A stretch of DNA of 64,000 nt from Microglena sp. YARC (GCA_022414725.1 CM039464.1:2169818-2233817), one strand, 5' to 3'; positions 53,580 to 63,163 are shown, counted from the stretch's first letter. Notes: a model not told the origin generated them from the letters alone. Translations and numbers: made by a program.

Positions 53580-55175
53580 ATGGGGGGGGGGTGGGGGGTG
53601 CAAGGCAAAACATACTGTATTCATGTATGTGCATGGGGGGTGGGGTGTGGGGGGTGTGGGGGGGTGTGGGGGGTGGGGGTGGCGGGGGGGGGTGTGGGGG
53701 GTGGGCGGGGGGTGGGTGTGTGGGGGGGTGGGGGGTGGGGGTGGGGGTGTGGGGGTGGGGGGGGTGTGTGGAGGTGTGGGGGTGGGGGTGTGTGGGGGGG
53801 GGGGGTGGGGGGGGGTGGGGGGAGGGCGGTGCGGGGTGGGGTTGGGGTGGGGGTGGGTGGGGGGGGGGTGTGGGGGTGGGGGTTGGGGGGGTGTGGGGGG
53901 TGTGGGTGTGGGGTGGGGGTGGGGTGTGGGTGTGGGGTGTGGGGTGGGGTGTGTGGGGGGTGGGGTGTGGGTGTGGGGTGTGGGGGTGGGTGTGGGGGGT
54001 GTGGGGTGTGGGGGTGGGGTGTGGGGGGTGTGGGGGGGGTGGGGGGTGGGGGGTGGGGGTTGGGGGGGGGGGCGGGGGGTGGGGGTGGGGGGTGGGGGTG
54101 GGGGGGTGGGGGGTGGGGGTGGGGGGTGGGGGGGTGGGGGTGGGGGTGGGGCGGGGGGGTGGGGGTGGGGGGGGGTGGGGGGGTGGGGGGTGCGGGGTGG
54201 GGGTGGGGTGGGGGTGGGGGGTGGGGGTGGGGGGGGTGGGGGGGTGGGGGTGGGGTGGGGGGGGGGTGGGGGTGGGGTGCAAGGCAAAACATACTGTATT
54301 CATGTATGTGCATGGGGGTGTGGGGGTGTGGGTGTGGGTGTGCGGGGTGTGGGTGTGGGGGGGGTGGGGTGGGGTGGGGGGGTGGGGGTGGGGGGTGGGG
54401 TTGGGGGGTGGGGGGGCTTGTGGGGGGTGTGGGGGAGGTGGGGGGTGGGGGGTGTCTTGGCGGTTGGGGGTGGGGGGAGGGTGGGGTTGTGTGGGGGGGG
54501 TGTGGGTTGTGGGGGTGGGGGGTGTGGGGGGTGTGTGGGGGGTGTGGGGGTGGGGTGGGGTGTGGGTGGGGGGTGGGTGGGGGGTGCAAAGGGTGGGGGG
54601 TGGGGGGGGGGGGGGGGGTGGGGGGTGGTGTGGGGGGTGGGGGTGGGGGTGGGGGGGGGGTGGGGTGGGGGGGGGATGGTGGGGGGGGTGTGTGGGGTGG
54701 GTGGGGGGTGTGTGGGGGGTGGGGGTGGGGTGGGGGTAGCTGCGGCGTGGGGGTGGGGGGATGGGTGGGGGTGGGGGTGTGTGGGGGGTGGGGTGGGGGG
54801 TGGGGGGTGGGAGGTGGGGTGGGGGGGGTGGGGGGTGGGGGGGGTGGCGGGTGTGTTTGGGGGGGTGGGGGGTGGGGGGTGGGGGTGGGGTGGGGGTATG
54901 TGGGGGGGTGGGGGGTGGGGGGTGTGGGGGGTAGGGGGTGGGGGTGGGGGTTGGGGGGTGTGGGGGGGTGGGGGGTGGGGGGTGTGGGGGGTGGGGTGGT
55001 GGAGGGGGGTGGGGGGTGGGGGGTGGGGGTGGCTGGGGGGTGGTGGGGGGTGGGGGTGGGTGTGTGTGGGGGGTGGGGGTGGGGGGTGGTCGTGGGGGGT
55101 GGGGGTGGGGGGGGTGTGGTGGGGGGTGCGGGTGTGTGGGTGGGTGGGGGGCGGGGGGTGGGTGGTGCAAGGCAA
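53580..55175. repeat. 1.6-kb G-rich array (GGGGTG)n
   Basis: Plus strand is nearly all G and T with rare C/A, in blocks bounded by the marker GGCAAAACATACTGTATTC plus ATGTATGTGCAT at about 53605, 54283 and 55168. Strong G-quadruplex potential. Gly/Val/Trp and Pro/His/Thr frames of 300-600 codons are repeat translations. Confidence 0.95.
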
Positions 55176-55500
55176 ACATACTGTATTCATGTATGTGCAT
55201 ATTGATATATTCATTTACACATTTATTTATTTACATAAATACATGATGCGCACCATGCAAGGCAAGTCAAACAGACAACGCATGCAGAGGACATTTTAGG
55301 GCTTGCAAAATAAGAGGATGGAACTATTATTAAGTAAAAACAGAACAACCAAAACATGTATGGATATGATCATATGAATAGAATAAAAATATAATAACAT
55401 AAATAACATGAATGGATAAAAAATATAATATGAAGAGAATGACAAAAGACATGGATTGGGTCTGAAGACTCAGTCATTGTTGTTTTGGTCGCCAGAGCAA
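55176..55500. other. Unassigned AT-rich sequence
   Basis: TATTTATTTACATAAATAC-type sequence and ATAATATGAAGAG. No gene or RNA seen. Confidence 0.5.
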
Positions 55501-55829
55501 GATCACAAAAAAATCAGACAACCAACCAACCAACCAACCAACCAATCAACCAACCAACCAACAGGTAGATGAGCAGAACAGGCAGGAAGGCAGGCAGGCA
55601 AGGCCCCCCCCCCCCCCCCCCCCACCCCCCCCCCCTCCACACACACATACCCGACCACACACACACACACACACACGGACTCAAAAAAACCACCCACCCA
55701 CCCACCCACCCACCCAACACCAAACACAAACACCCACCCCAAAAAAACAGCACAGTAACCAAGGGACATATCTTTTCTACATCAGCCAACATGTAAAGGA
55801 TGACTAAAGGATGACTAAAGGATGACACA
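55500..55829. repeat. Duplicated segment, partner of 44800-45054
   Basis: Starts (CCAA)n, GCAGGCAGGCAAGG, a poly-C tract, then the same order of blocks as the partner, ending GGATGACACA before MITE M7. Confidence 0.85.
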
Positions 55830-56019
55830 CAGGGCACATCCAAGCGCGCGCTTTTGCGCGCTGGCGCGCTGCCTTTTTGAGCCCCACTGCGCGTTTTGCG
55901 CAGTTTTTGTAACCCCCTGTGGGCGTAGCAAGCATGTTTTGCTCTTTTTGCACTGCAAAGCGCAGTTATATTTTAAGTGCTCTAAAGCGCTGGCCAATTT
56001 GGTCAATGGAAGTACCCTG
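55830..56019. mobile_element. hAT-like MITE M7, 190 bp, perfect TSD
   Basis: Ends CAGGGCACATCC / GGAAGTACCCTG with exact 8-bp TSD ATGACACA (55822-55829, 56020-56027). Confidence 0.9.
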
Positions 56020-56027
56020 ATGACACA

Positions 56028-56310
56028 ATATTGGCATCAGCACCTAAATAAGCATCAGCACCTAAATAAGCATCAGCAACTAAATAAGCATCAGCAACTA
56101 AATAAGCATCAGCACCTAAATAAGCATCAGCACCTAAATAAGCATCAGCACCTAAATAAGCATCAGCACCTAAATAAGCATCAGCAACTAAATAAGCATC
56201 AGCACCTAAATAAGCATCAGCACCTAAATGAGCATCAGCAACTAAGTAAGCATCAGCACCTAAATAAGCATCAGCACCTAAATAAGCATCAGCACCTAAA
56301 TAAACGTTGG
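56028..56310. repeat. 18-bp minisatellite (CATCAGCACCTAAATAAG)n
   Basis: About 15 copies with CACC/CAAC alternation. Contains no in-frame stop in one frame only because of period 18. Confidence 0.95.
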
Positions 56311-56329
56311 TAATTCAAATTCGAAATAA

Positions 56330-56760
56330 CTGAAAACATAACTTTCGATGAAAGATAATTGTGAATTAATAAAATGGAACTGATGATTAAATGATGAAAG
56401 ATAATTAAATGATGAAAGATTAAATGATGATGATTAAAATGATGATAATTAAATGATGAAAGATAAGATAGATTAAATGATGAAAGATAAGATAGATTAA
56501 ATGATGAAAGATAAGATAGATTAAATGATGAAAGATAAGATAGATTAAATGATGAAAGATAAGATAGATTAAATGATGAAAGATAAGATAGATTAAATGA
56601 TGAAAGATAAGATAGATTAAATGATGAAAGATTAGATTAAATGATGAAAGATAAGATAGATTAAATGATGATGATTAAAATGATGATGATTAAATGATGA
56701 AAGATAATTGTGAATTAATAAAATGGAACTGATGATTAAATGATAAAAGGGCAACACAAT
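56330..56760. repeat. AT-rich minisatellite GATGAAAGATAAGATAGATT
   Basis: About 24-bp units around 56445-56665, flanked by a duplicated block AATTGTGAATTAATAAAATGG at 56368 and about 56707. Confidence 0.9.
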
Positions 56761-56969
56761 ATTGGCATCAGCACAGTCCAGCACCTAAAAACGAAGTAAG
56801 TCAAAATGGAACACACTGGAAACATAAACTGGTTTGAAATTCAAAAAAAAACATGACTTTTGTCTGCTTTTGTTGAAAGATTATAGTGAATGATTTAAAA
56901 TAGTGAATGAATTAAAAGGTAACAAATTGAAAACATGATTTGTGTTGAAAGAGAATCGTGAACACCTAC

Positions 56970-57031
56970 CTCTCCACTAGTCCACCACAGGGGGTTGTCA
57001 TCCTCCTCGCATACTGGCATGATTGTTTCCT
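56970..57031 (-). CDS. Candidate short exon (acidic, Trp-Trp)
   Basis: The minus strand reads EETIMPVCEEDDNPLWWTSG followed by Glu, then a good donor GAG|GTAGGTG. An AG lies before it (ACGTGGTAG). Composition differs sharply from the surrounding repeats. It would be an upstream exon of the bromodomain gene if it is real, but its 5' phase does not match the exon at 58864 in this frame, so another exon or frame may intervene. Confidence 0.4.
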
Positions 57032-57069
57032 CTACCACGTGAGAAGAACAATGTATAGTGCCCCTGAAT

Positions 57070-57170
57070 AGTTGTTGTTTTTGTTGCCTTTGTTTTTGTT
57101 GCCTTTGTTTTTGTTGCCTTTGTTTTTGTTGCCTTTGTTTTTGTTGCCTTTGTTTTTCTTGATTTTGTTT
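57070..57170. repeat. 15-bp minisatellite (TTTTTGTTGCCTTTG)n
   Basis: About 6 copies. Confidence 0.95.
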
Positions 57171-57224
57171 TTGTTGTTGGTGTCTGAGAAGTTGTAGTTG
57201 CTATTGCATCTTCCTTTCTTTATT

Positions 57225-57848
57225 AAGGGCGCCTGGTGGCGCGTCCCGAATGAAATGAAATAAATTATGAATTCAACTGATTTTAATTGATATTAATTTA
57301 ATTATATTTAATTAATGTTGTATTATATAATTCGAGTTTACTCCCGTATATTCCATTCAATTAAATTTAATCAACGTGCTTTGAATGCATTTAATTGCTT
57401 TAATTTTTATGAATTCGTATCGGATTAAATTTCATTTAATTTGATGCAATTGAATTTCATTGAATCGATTGATGTTTTAGCATTGTTAACTATAAAGTGA
57501 CGGAAATGGGAATTTTTAAGGGTTGTTAATTTTTAAGCAGTATTGAACGTTTCTGCAATTTAATGCAATGCATGTATGTAGATTGGCTATATTTTTAAGA
57601 ATTTGATGCAAGAAAATTGAGACCAATCAGCTGCCTGGTTGATTTTTCGGAATTTGTACAAGGTATTGAATGTTTCGGCTCAGCCCAGACGTGAACAGTA
57701 TGTCCCGTCCTCCTGAACGGTTTTTTGGCCAGCGGCAGGTGGCGTGGGTTGCCCCCGCCCCTGCCCCCGCTCGGTGGCCCCGACCTCGCCCCTGCCCCCC
57801 CCTGCCTGGTGGCCCCCGCCCCTGCCCCGCCCGCCCCCGCCCCACGCA
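57225..57848. repeat. About 620-bp dispersed repeat, inverted copy of 3349-3947
   Basis: Starts GGGCGCCTGGTGGCGCGTCC, an AT-rich centre, then TTGATGCAAGAAAATTGAGA, TTGGCCAGCGGCAGGTGG and a CCCCGCCCC-rich end. Confidence 0.7.
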
Positions 57849-58129
57849 TGGCTTGGCTTGGCCTTGGTGCTGGTGGTTCAGATGGTGATGGTGGCTTGGC
57901 TTGGCTTTTGTTGTTGGTGGTTAGATGATGGTGGTGGTGGCATGGCATGGCTTGGCCTTGGTGTTGGTGGTTCAGATGGTGATGGTGGCTTGGCTTTGTT
58001 TTTGCTGGTGGTGGTTCAGATGTTTGTATGTAAACCCGGAGTATCTAATACCACAGCAATCTCACCCCTAGGGAAGCCACTAGTAACATGAGAGAAGCTG
58101 ACTCTTCTGCCACGCTGTCAGGTACAAAT
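57849..58129. repeat. GGTGGTTCAGATGGTGATGG tandem block
   Basis: Three imperfect units (GGCTTGGCTTTTGTTGTTGG). The remainder to 58129 is unassigned. Confidence 0.6.
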
Positions 58130-58321
58130 CAGGGTACTACATTTTGTCAAATTGGTCAGCGCTTAGAGCCTACAAACGTCAAATTGGTCAGCGCTTTGTC
58201 GTGGAAAAGGCACATAAACTGCGCGCTGCACCCACAGGGAGGTGAAAAAACTGTGTGAAACGCGCAGTGGGGCTCAAAAGTGTGCGAAGTCGCTCTTTGG
58301 CGCGCGCTTTGTTGTACCCTG
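58130..58321. mobile_element. hAT-like MITE M8, 192 bp
   Basis: Ends CAGGGTACTACATTTTG / GTTGTACCCTG. TSD GTACAAAT / GTTCAAAT (7 of 8). Confidence 0.9.
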
Positions 58322-58439
58322 GTTCAAATGATCAGTAAGGGTCTACAGCATTACGGTTACAGCGGTTGATGGTTTCGTAGCCCTAATATAGATACAAGAG
58401 GACTCATATAGATACAACAGGACGCTGTGATTGGCCAAG

Positions 58440-58721
58440 TCTCCATATTATTATTGCCTAGGACGTGTAACCCATGATTAACTATTATTATTGCCTAGGA
58501 CGTGTAACCCATGATTAACTGTTATTATTGCCTAGGACGTGTAACCCATGATTAACTATTATTATTGCCTAGGACGTGTAACCCATGATTAACTATTATT
58601 ATTGCCTAGGACGTGTAACCCATGATTAACTATTATTATTGCCTAGGACTTGTAACCCATGATTAATTATTATTATTGCCTAGGACGTGTAACCCATGAT
58701 TAACTATTATTATTGCCTAGG
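58440..58721. repeat. 37-bp minisatellite, about 7 copies
   Basis: Unit ATTATTATTGCCTAGGACG then TGTAACCCATGATTAACT. Confidence 0.95.
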
Positions 58722-58837
58722 ACGGTCGACAACGACCTGCAGCGCTTAGGGCGACCGTAGGGGGAATCGAACCCCTGACCCTACATCCTCAAAGCGACTT
58801 GGTGAACCACTACACCAATTGATTTGATGTGAGGGGC
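58722..58837 (-). mobile_element. tRNA-SINE, head plus start of body
   Basis: Minus strand: AATTGGTGTAGTGGTTCACC (A box), GGGGTTCGATTCCCCC (B box with complete T arm), CTGCAGGTCGTTGTCGACCG, then stops at the 37-bp array. Confidence 0.88.
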
Positions 58838-58863
58838 TTAGAAGCATTGATGATAACACTGAC

Positions 58864-58985
58864 CTGCAGGTTTCATGGGTTTTGCTCTGGCTTCCACTTG
58901 GCCCTGGACATGGGGCGCTGGGCTGGGATGGTCCGGGAGGGCACAAGCTTCTCACTTGTTTCCTTTCATTCAGTGTTTTAATAGC
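58864..58985 (-). CDS. Candidate exon, Pro/Ser-rich, upstream part of minus-strand gene
   Basis: Minus-strand acceptor TTCCTTCTTCAG and donor TGCAG|GTCAGTG enclose 122 bp, open as AIKTLNERKQVRSLCPPGPS, then a Pro/Ser/Cys-rich tail (SAPCPGPSGSQSKTHETC), ending in phase 2. Its acceptor and first about 15 bases (GCTATTAAAACACT) are repeated many times upstream (58986-59270, 59990-60060, 61250-62190), the same exon-edge amplification seen at the bromodomain exons. Product family not recognised. Confidence 0.55.
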
Positions 58986-59270
58986 CTGAAGAAGGAAACA
59001 GTGTTTGTTTAGTGTTTTAATAGCCTGAAAAAGGAAACAGTGTTTGTTTAGTGTTTTAATAGCCTGAAGAAGGAAACAGTGTTTGTTTAGTGTTTTAATA
59101 GCCTGAAGAAGGAAACAGTGTTTGTTTAGTGTTTTAATAGCCTGAAGAAGGAAACAGTGTTTGTTTAGTGTTTTGATAGCCTGAAGAAGAAAACAGTGTT
59201 TTTTTAGAGGTTTAATAGCCTGAAGAAGAAAACAGTGTTTTTTTAGAGGTTTAATAGCCTGAACGGGAGT
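58986..59270. repeat. 39-bp array of acceptor plus exon stub
   Basis: Units TTTAATAGCCTGAAGAAGG then AAACAGTGTTTGTTTAGTG. On the minus strand each reads TTCCTTCTTCAG|GCTATTAAAAC, copying the exon 58985 junction. About 7 copies. Confidence 0.92.
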
Positions 59271-59279
59271 AAAACAAAA

Positions 59280-59845
59280 AAGGGGGCACACCTTTCCCTA
59301 AAACACCTGAGGGGGGCTGACCCCCCCCCCCCCCCATTTAAATCGAAATACCCCTTTTTGAAAAACTTAGATACGGATTGTGGGGGGTTACAGTATGGCG
59401 CATATAATGGCATCCTCGGAATTCCCACATAGAGATTGTCTGATAGTCAAAATCCAGTTTTTCAACCCCATTCACCCAACGACCCACCCACACACCCACC
59501 CAAGGGGTAGATACTTATTGCATAAGGTCCAAAGTGGTGCCAATGGACTGCTCTTGCCGAGGCCTACTCATGGGAGGTCTCAGAATGTCATTTGGAGGTC
59601 TGAGTAAAAAGTTAGAAAAAAACTTAGGAAGGCTGACCCCATTTACCCACCCGCCCAAGGGTAGATACTTATTGCATTCACCCACCCAAGGGGTAGATAC
59701 TTACTGCGCAAGGTCCAAAGATGAGCCAATGGACTGCCCTTACCAAGGCCTACTCAAGGGTGGTCTCAGAATGTCATTTGGAGGTCTGAGTAAAAAGTTA
59801 GATAACAACTTGAGGAGGGCTGACCCCCCCCCCCCCCCCCCCCCC
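59280..59845. repeat. Imperfect 130-180-bp repeat, two to three copies
   Basis: GGGTAGATACTTATTGC, CAATGGACTGC, GGTCTCAGAATGTCATTTGG and GTCTGAGTAAAAAGTTAG recur. C tracts at about 59320 and 59826-59846. Confidence 0.8.
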
Positions 59846-60066
59846 TAAATGAGGTGCTCAGAATGACCCGGAAAATGTCTCATAATATCGCAATTGTACA
59901 TGCGATTATAGCCCCATTATCAGAAAAAATCAATCGGGAGAAGCCAGTTTTTTTAGGCCTTGACACCTCCTGGCCTGAAGAAGAAAAAATGTTCATTTGG
60001 TGTTTCAATAGCCTGAAAGAATAAAAAATAATGTTAAGTGTATATTTAGTGTTTTAATAGCCTGAA

Positions 60067-60119
<53 letters not shown>

Positions 60120-60127
60120 TATATATA
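59846..60127. repeat. Acceptor-stub units, poly-A and (TA)n
   Basis: Three GTTTTAATAGCCTGAA-type units (about 59973-60065), then A21 and (AT)n, into which the next element is inserted. Confidence 0.75.
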
Positions 60128-61141
60128 CGAGGGGGGGCAAGGAAAAAGATTTCGTACCGCACGTTCGATATGGATAGGGAACCGCGAGCAATAGTCGATA
60201 CAAAAACAATCATGTCGATACACCCACGGGCGGCCGAGATACGAGGGGGGTGGGGGGGCTGTGTGTGTGTGTGGGGGGGGGGTCCGACCGTTTTCCCAAT
60301 TTTATTTGTACCTTGTGTAACTTTCTTGCCAGAGCGATTTTTTGAGCGTGACGCACACCAATGAGAAGGTCTCGACGAGAGGAGTTCAAATATGAAGTCG
60401 TTACTAAGTGACACCCAGGGTGTAATTAATGTGTGACCTGAAAGGTACCTCCAGGCTGGAATGTGAATGTTATCTTCTCTGCGCCGTCCAGTTGCCATTG
60501 TAGAGAACGCTACTGAGCGCAGGATCCACCTCGACGCCGCGCCGACGTGCGTTCTTTCCTTACTTTCTTCCTAAAGCCACGCCGACTTGGCGTGTATCTT
60601 TCTTTCTTTCTTTCCTTTACCTTTGCACCGGTTGAATGCGCGTTCTGAATTCTTGCAACTATGAAAAAAGCTGTGAAGAAGCAGCGACACCACAGGGTCA
60701 CGCGCGAGGCTTCGAGTACTACAACGACATGCGATCAGTGTGGTGCTACTCTGAACATCCCTCCTTCCGACGAGTATAACCTGCAACAGCACAAAAAAAG
60801 CGATTCCTGTCTCAAGAAGGTAGCCCCTAAGGTCCCTACAGCAGTAGAGACTCCCAAAACAACATGCAACCTCTGTGGGACTCTTCTTTAATTTAACAAT
60901 GATGATGATGATTGGTAGGATAGAGTGATAGATAGAGTTATTGTCATACCAGGGTGATCTCATCCAAGGGTATGAGACGCCAAAGTTGTAAACCTGACAA
61001 ACAACTGAATAACTTGTGTTTAACTTGATATTTTGTTATTTTGAGTATATGGTTGTAAAGCTCTTGACGAGATGATGCTCATGGCCCCCCCTTTCACTAT
61101 GTAATACTGTCTGGGTGTCCAGGTATGAGGTCTCAAAGGGG

Positions 61142-61180
<39 letters not shown>

Positions 61181-61242
61181 AGGGGTGAAAAAAACAATTT
61201 CCGAACGTGCGGTCAGCCAACTTTATTCCTGCCCCCCCCTCG
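60128..61242. mobile_element. Putative TIR transposon, 1.1 kb, with zinc-finger ORF
   Basis: Left end CGAGGGGGGGCAAGGAAAAA.. and right end (reverse complement) CGAGGGGGGGGCAGGAATAA.. are inverted, and both continue to CCGCACGTTCG about 35 bp inside. It is inserted in a (TA)n tract within the acceptor-stub array, so a TA or TATA duplication is possible but cannot be proven. Inside are a 76-codon zinc-finger ORF (60661-60891) and a G tract (about 61140-61178). No transposase was recognised. Confidence 0.65.
60661..60891 (+). CDS. Small C2HC zinc-finger protein, 76 aa, possibly truncated
   Basis: A basic N-terminus (KKAVKKQRHHRVTRE) precedes C24-x2-C27, then H44-x5-C50 within TCDQCGATLNIPPSDEYNLQ and QHKKSDSC, a C2HC-like finger. 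A second finger begins near the end (TTCNLCGTLL, C69-x2-C72) but is cut by the stop, so the ORF may be truncated or spliced. An ATG in fair context (CAACTATGA) follows a pyrimidine-rich leader (TTTCTTTCTTTCCTTTACC). It lies inside the TIR element 60128-61242 and could be its DNA-binding protein or a captured host fragment. Family not assigned. Confidence 0.5.
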   Translation: MKKAVKKQRHHRVTREASSTTTTCDQCGATLNIPPSDEYNLQQHKKSDSCLKKVAPKVPTAVETPKTTCNLCGTLL

Positions 61243-61480
61243 TATATATATATAAAGTGTTTATTTAGTGCTTTAATAGCCTGAAAAAATAAAATATAAT
61301 ATAAAGTGTTTATTTAGTGCTTTAATAGCCTGGAAAAAATGAAGTGTTTATTTAGTGCTTTAATAGCCTGAAAAAATAAAAAATAATATAAAGTGTTTAT
61401 TTAGTGCTTTAATAGCCTGAAAAAGTATTCATTTCGTGTTGAATAGCCAGAAAGTGTTCATTTAGTGTTTTAATAGCCAG
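61243..61480. repeat. Acceptor-stub array, about 50-bp units
   Basis: Units AAAGTGTTTATTTAGTGC, TTTAATAGCCTGAAAAAAT. Minus strand TTTTTCAG|GCTATTAAAGCAC. Confidence 0.85.
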
Positions 61481-61559
61481 AAAAGGCAAGACAATGTTTG
61501 AAAATATCCATGCACAAATCCAGAGTTTGTTTTATTGTTAAAGTGGCCATTTAGTGCTT

Positions 61560-62190
61560 TAATAGTCTGAAAGGGATTGATATCCTGAAAGACAATATAC
61601 ATAGCCTGAAAGGGATTAATAGGCTGAAAGGGATTAATAGCCTGAAAGGGATTAATAGCCTGAAAGGGATTAATAGCCTGAAAGGGATTAATAGGCTGAA
61701 AGGGATTAATAGGCTGAAAGGGATTAATAGGCTGAAAGGGATTAATAGCCTGAAAGGGATTAATAGGCTGAAAGGGATTAATAGCCTGAAAGGGATTAAT
61801 AGCCTGAAAGGGATTAATAGCCTGAAAGGGATTAATAGCCTGAAAAGGATTAATAGGCTGAAAGGGATTAATGGCCTGAAAGGGATTAATAGCCTGAAAG
61901 GGATTAATAGCCTGAAAGGGATTAATAGCCTGAAAGGGATTAATAGCCTGAAAGGGATTAATAGCCTGAAAGGGATTAATAGCCTGAAAGGGATTAATTG
62001 CCTGAAAGGGATTAATAGCCTGGAAGGGATTAATAGCCTGAAAGGGATTAATAGCCTGAAAGGGATTAATAGCCTAAAAGGGATTAATGGCCTGAAAGGG
62101 ATTAATAGCCTGAAAGGGATTAATAGCCTGAAAGGGACTAATAGCCTGAAAGACAATGAACATAGCCTGAAAGTGATTAATAGCCTGAAA
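61560..62190. repeat. 18-bp array, about 32 copies; unit reads as a 3' splice site
   Basis: Unit ATTAATAGCCTGAAAGGG. On the minus strand this is CCCTTTCAG|GCTATTAAT, polypyrimidine-CAG-G followed by the start of the exon at 58985. Some units have AGGC in place of AGCC. Confidence 0.95.
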
Positions 62191-62225
62191 CATGAGTGAA
62201 TAAATAATATTAGATAAATTATATA

Positions 62226-63163
62226 CCGTACTGTTCTCAAAATTTAACGGTTTAATTTGACGGAGCACCCGTCAAATCGTGGCGAACGGTATATTACACT
62301 ACAAAAACCGTCAAACCGGGTTTTGGGGCGATTTTAGGTGCATCACTAGAATGCACATACCTCACTGCTCAGTGGGCCAAACACTACAATGTTTAGTGAT
62401 ACGATATCCCAGGGACCGCCTGCATCTGTCTACATATTCAGATGCCTCATCTGACACAAATAACGAGTTTAGGAGCAGAGACCCTGTGGCCATCTTTAAC
62501 CACTCTTTCTTGCTCCAATAGTTTGAATTAGGGCACACTGGTGATGGGAAAGGTTAGAGGAGGTAAAAGGCTGACAGGAACAAAAATAACAGAGGCAATA
62601 GGGATAGAAAGTCAACATCTATGTGCATTGGAGTAAATTATACAAAATACGGCATGTGCATATTGTAGCCGTAGCAAAACCTTACCTTGGCCCTTCTAGG
62701 TCTCTGAGCAATACATGAACATACGTTATGCTCCTGTTTATGTCTACAAAATAATAAATTTATACATATTTTGTATTTTATAAATATATGTATATAAATT
62801 AATTGAGCAAGGGATGATTTCAGGAGTTAATGAAAACGATTGAATGTCTCATTCTAGTTATTTCAAAGAGTACCCGTAGTGTTATGCTGAACAAGATGTT
62901 GGGATCATTGCAGTATTACATGTACACTCCTTGCAGGTTCTAGAACAGTGTACCCTAATATTGTACCATGAACCAGTGTAACATGATTAAGCAGAAACGT
63001 TCAGTTGCATAAATAGATTTTATTAAAATGGAAACCGTCAAATGTGTAACGTCAATTTATATTCCTATTAAAAAAAACGTCAAATGTAAACCGTCAATTT
63101 ATAATAAAACCCCCCCAAAAAGCCGTCAAATTTTGCGACCGTTAAATTTTGAGAACAGTACGG
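62226..63163. mobile_element. Non-autonomous TIR DNA transposon, 938 bp
   Basis: Perfect terminal inverted repeats of about 25 bp beginning CCGTACTGTTCTCAAAAT, flanked by TA (62224-62225, 63164-63165). Subterminal copies of CCGTCAAA / CGTCAATTTA cluster at both ends, as transposase-binding repeats do. No transposase ORF recognised; the 80-codon frame at 62279 looks accidental. Confidence 0.8.

Noticed and set aside
53379..55299. Gly/Val/Trp and Pro/His/Thr ORFs of 300-627 codons (extensin-like on the minus strand)
   Set aside because: Open in several frames of both strands because the DNA is almost only G and T; no coding signal.
58722..58837. A functional tRNA gene
   Set aside because: A and B boxes and a good T arm are present, but there is no matching acceptor stem and the sequence continues into the SINE body; same for 43372, 52523 and 63697.
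60046..60498. 150-codon minus-strand ORF
   Set aside because: Crosses the TIR of the 60128-61242 element and ends in (TA)n and poly-A; the first half is mixed but lacks any recognised motif.
62279..62521. 80-codon ORF inside the 938-bp transposon
   Set aside because: No transposase motif and begins in subterminal repeat sequence.
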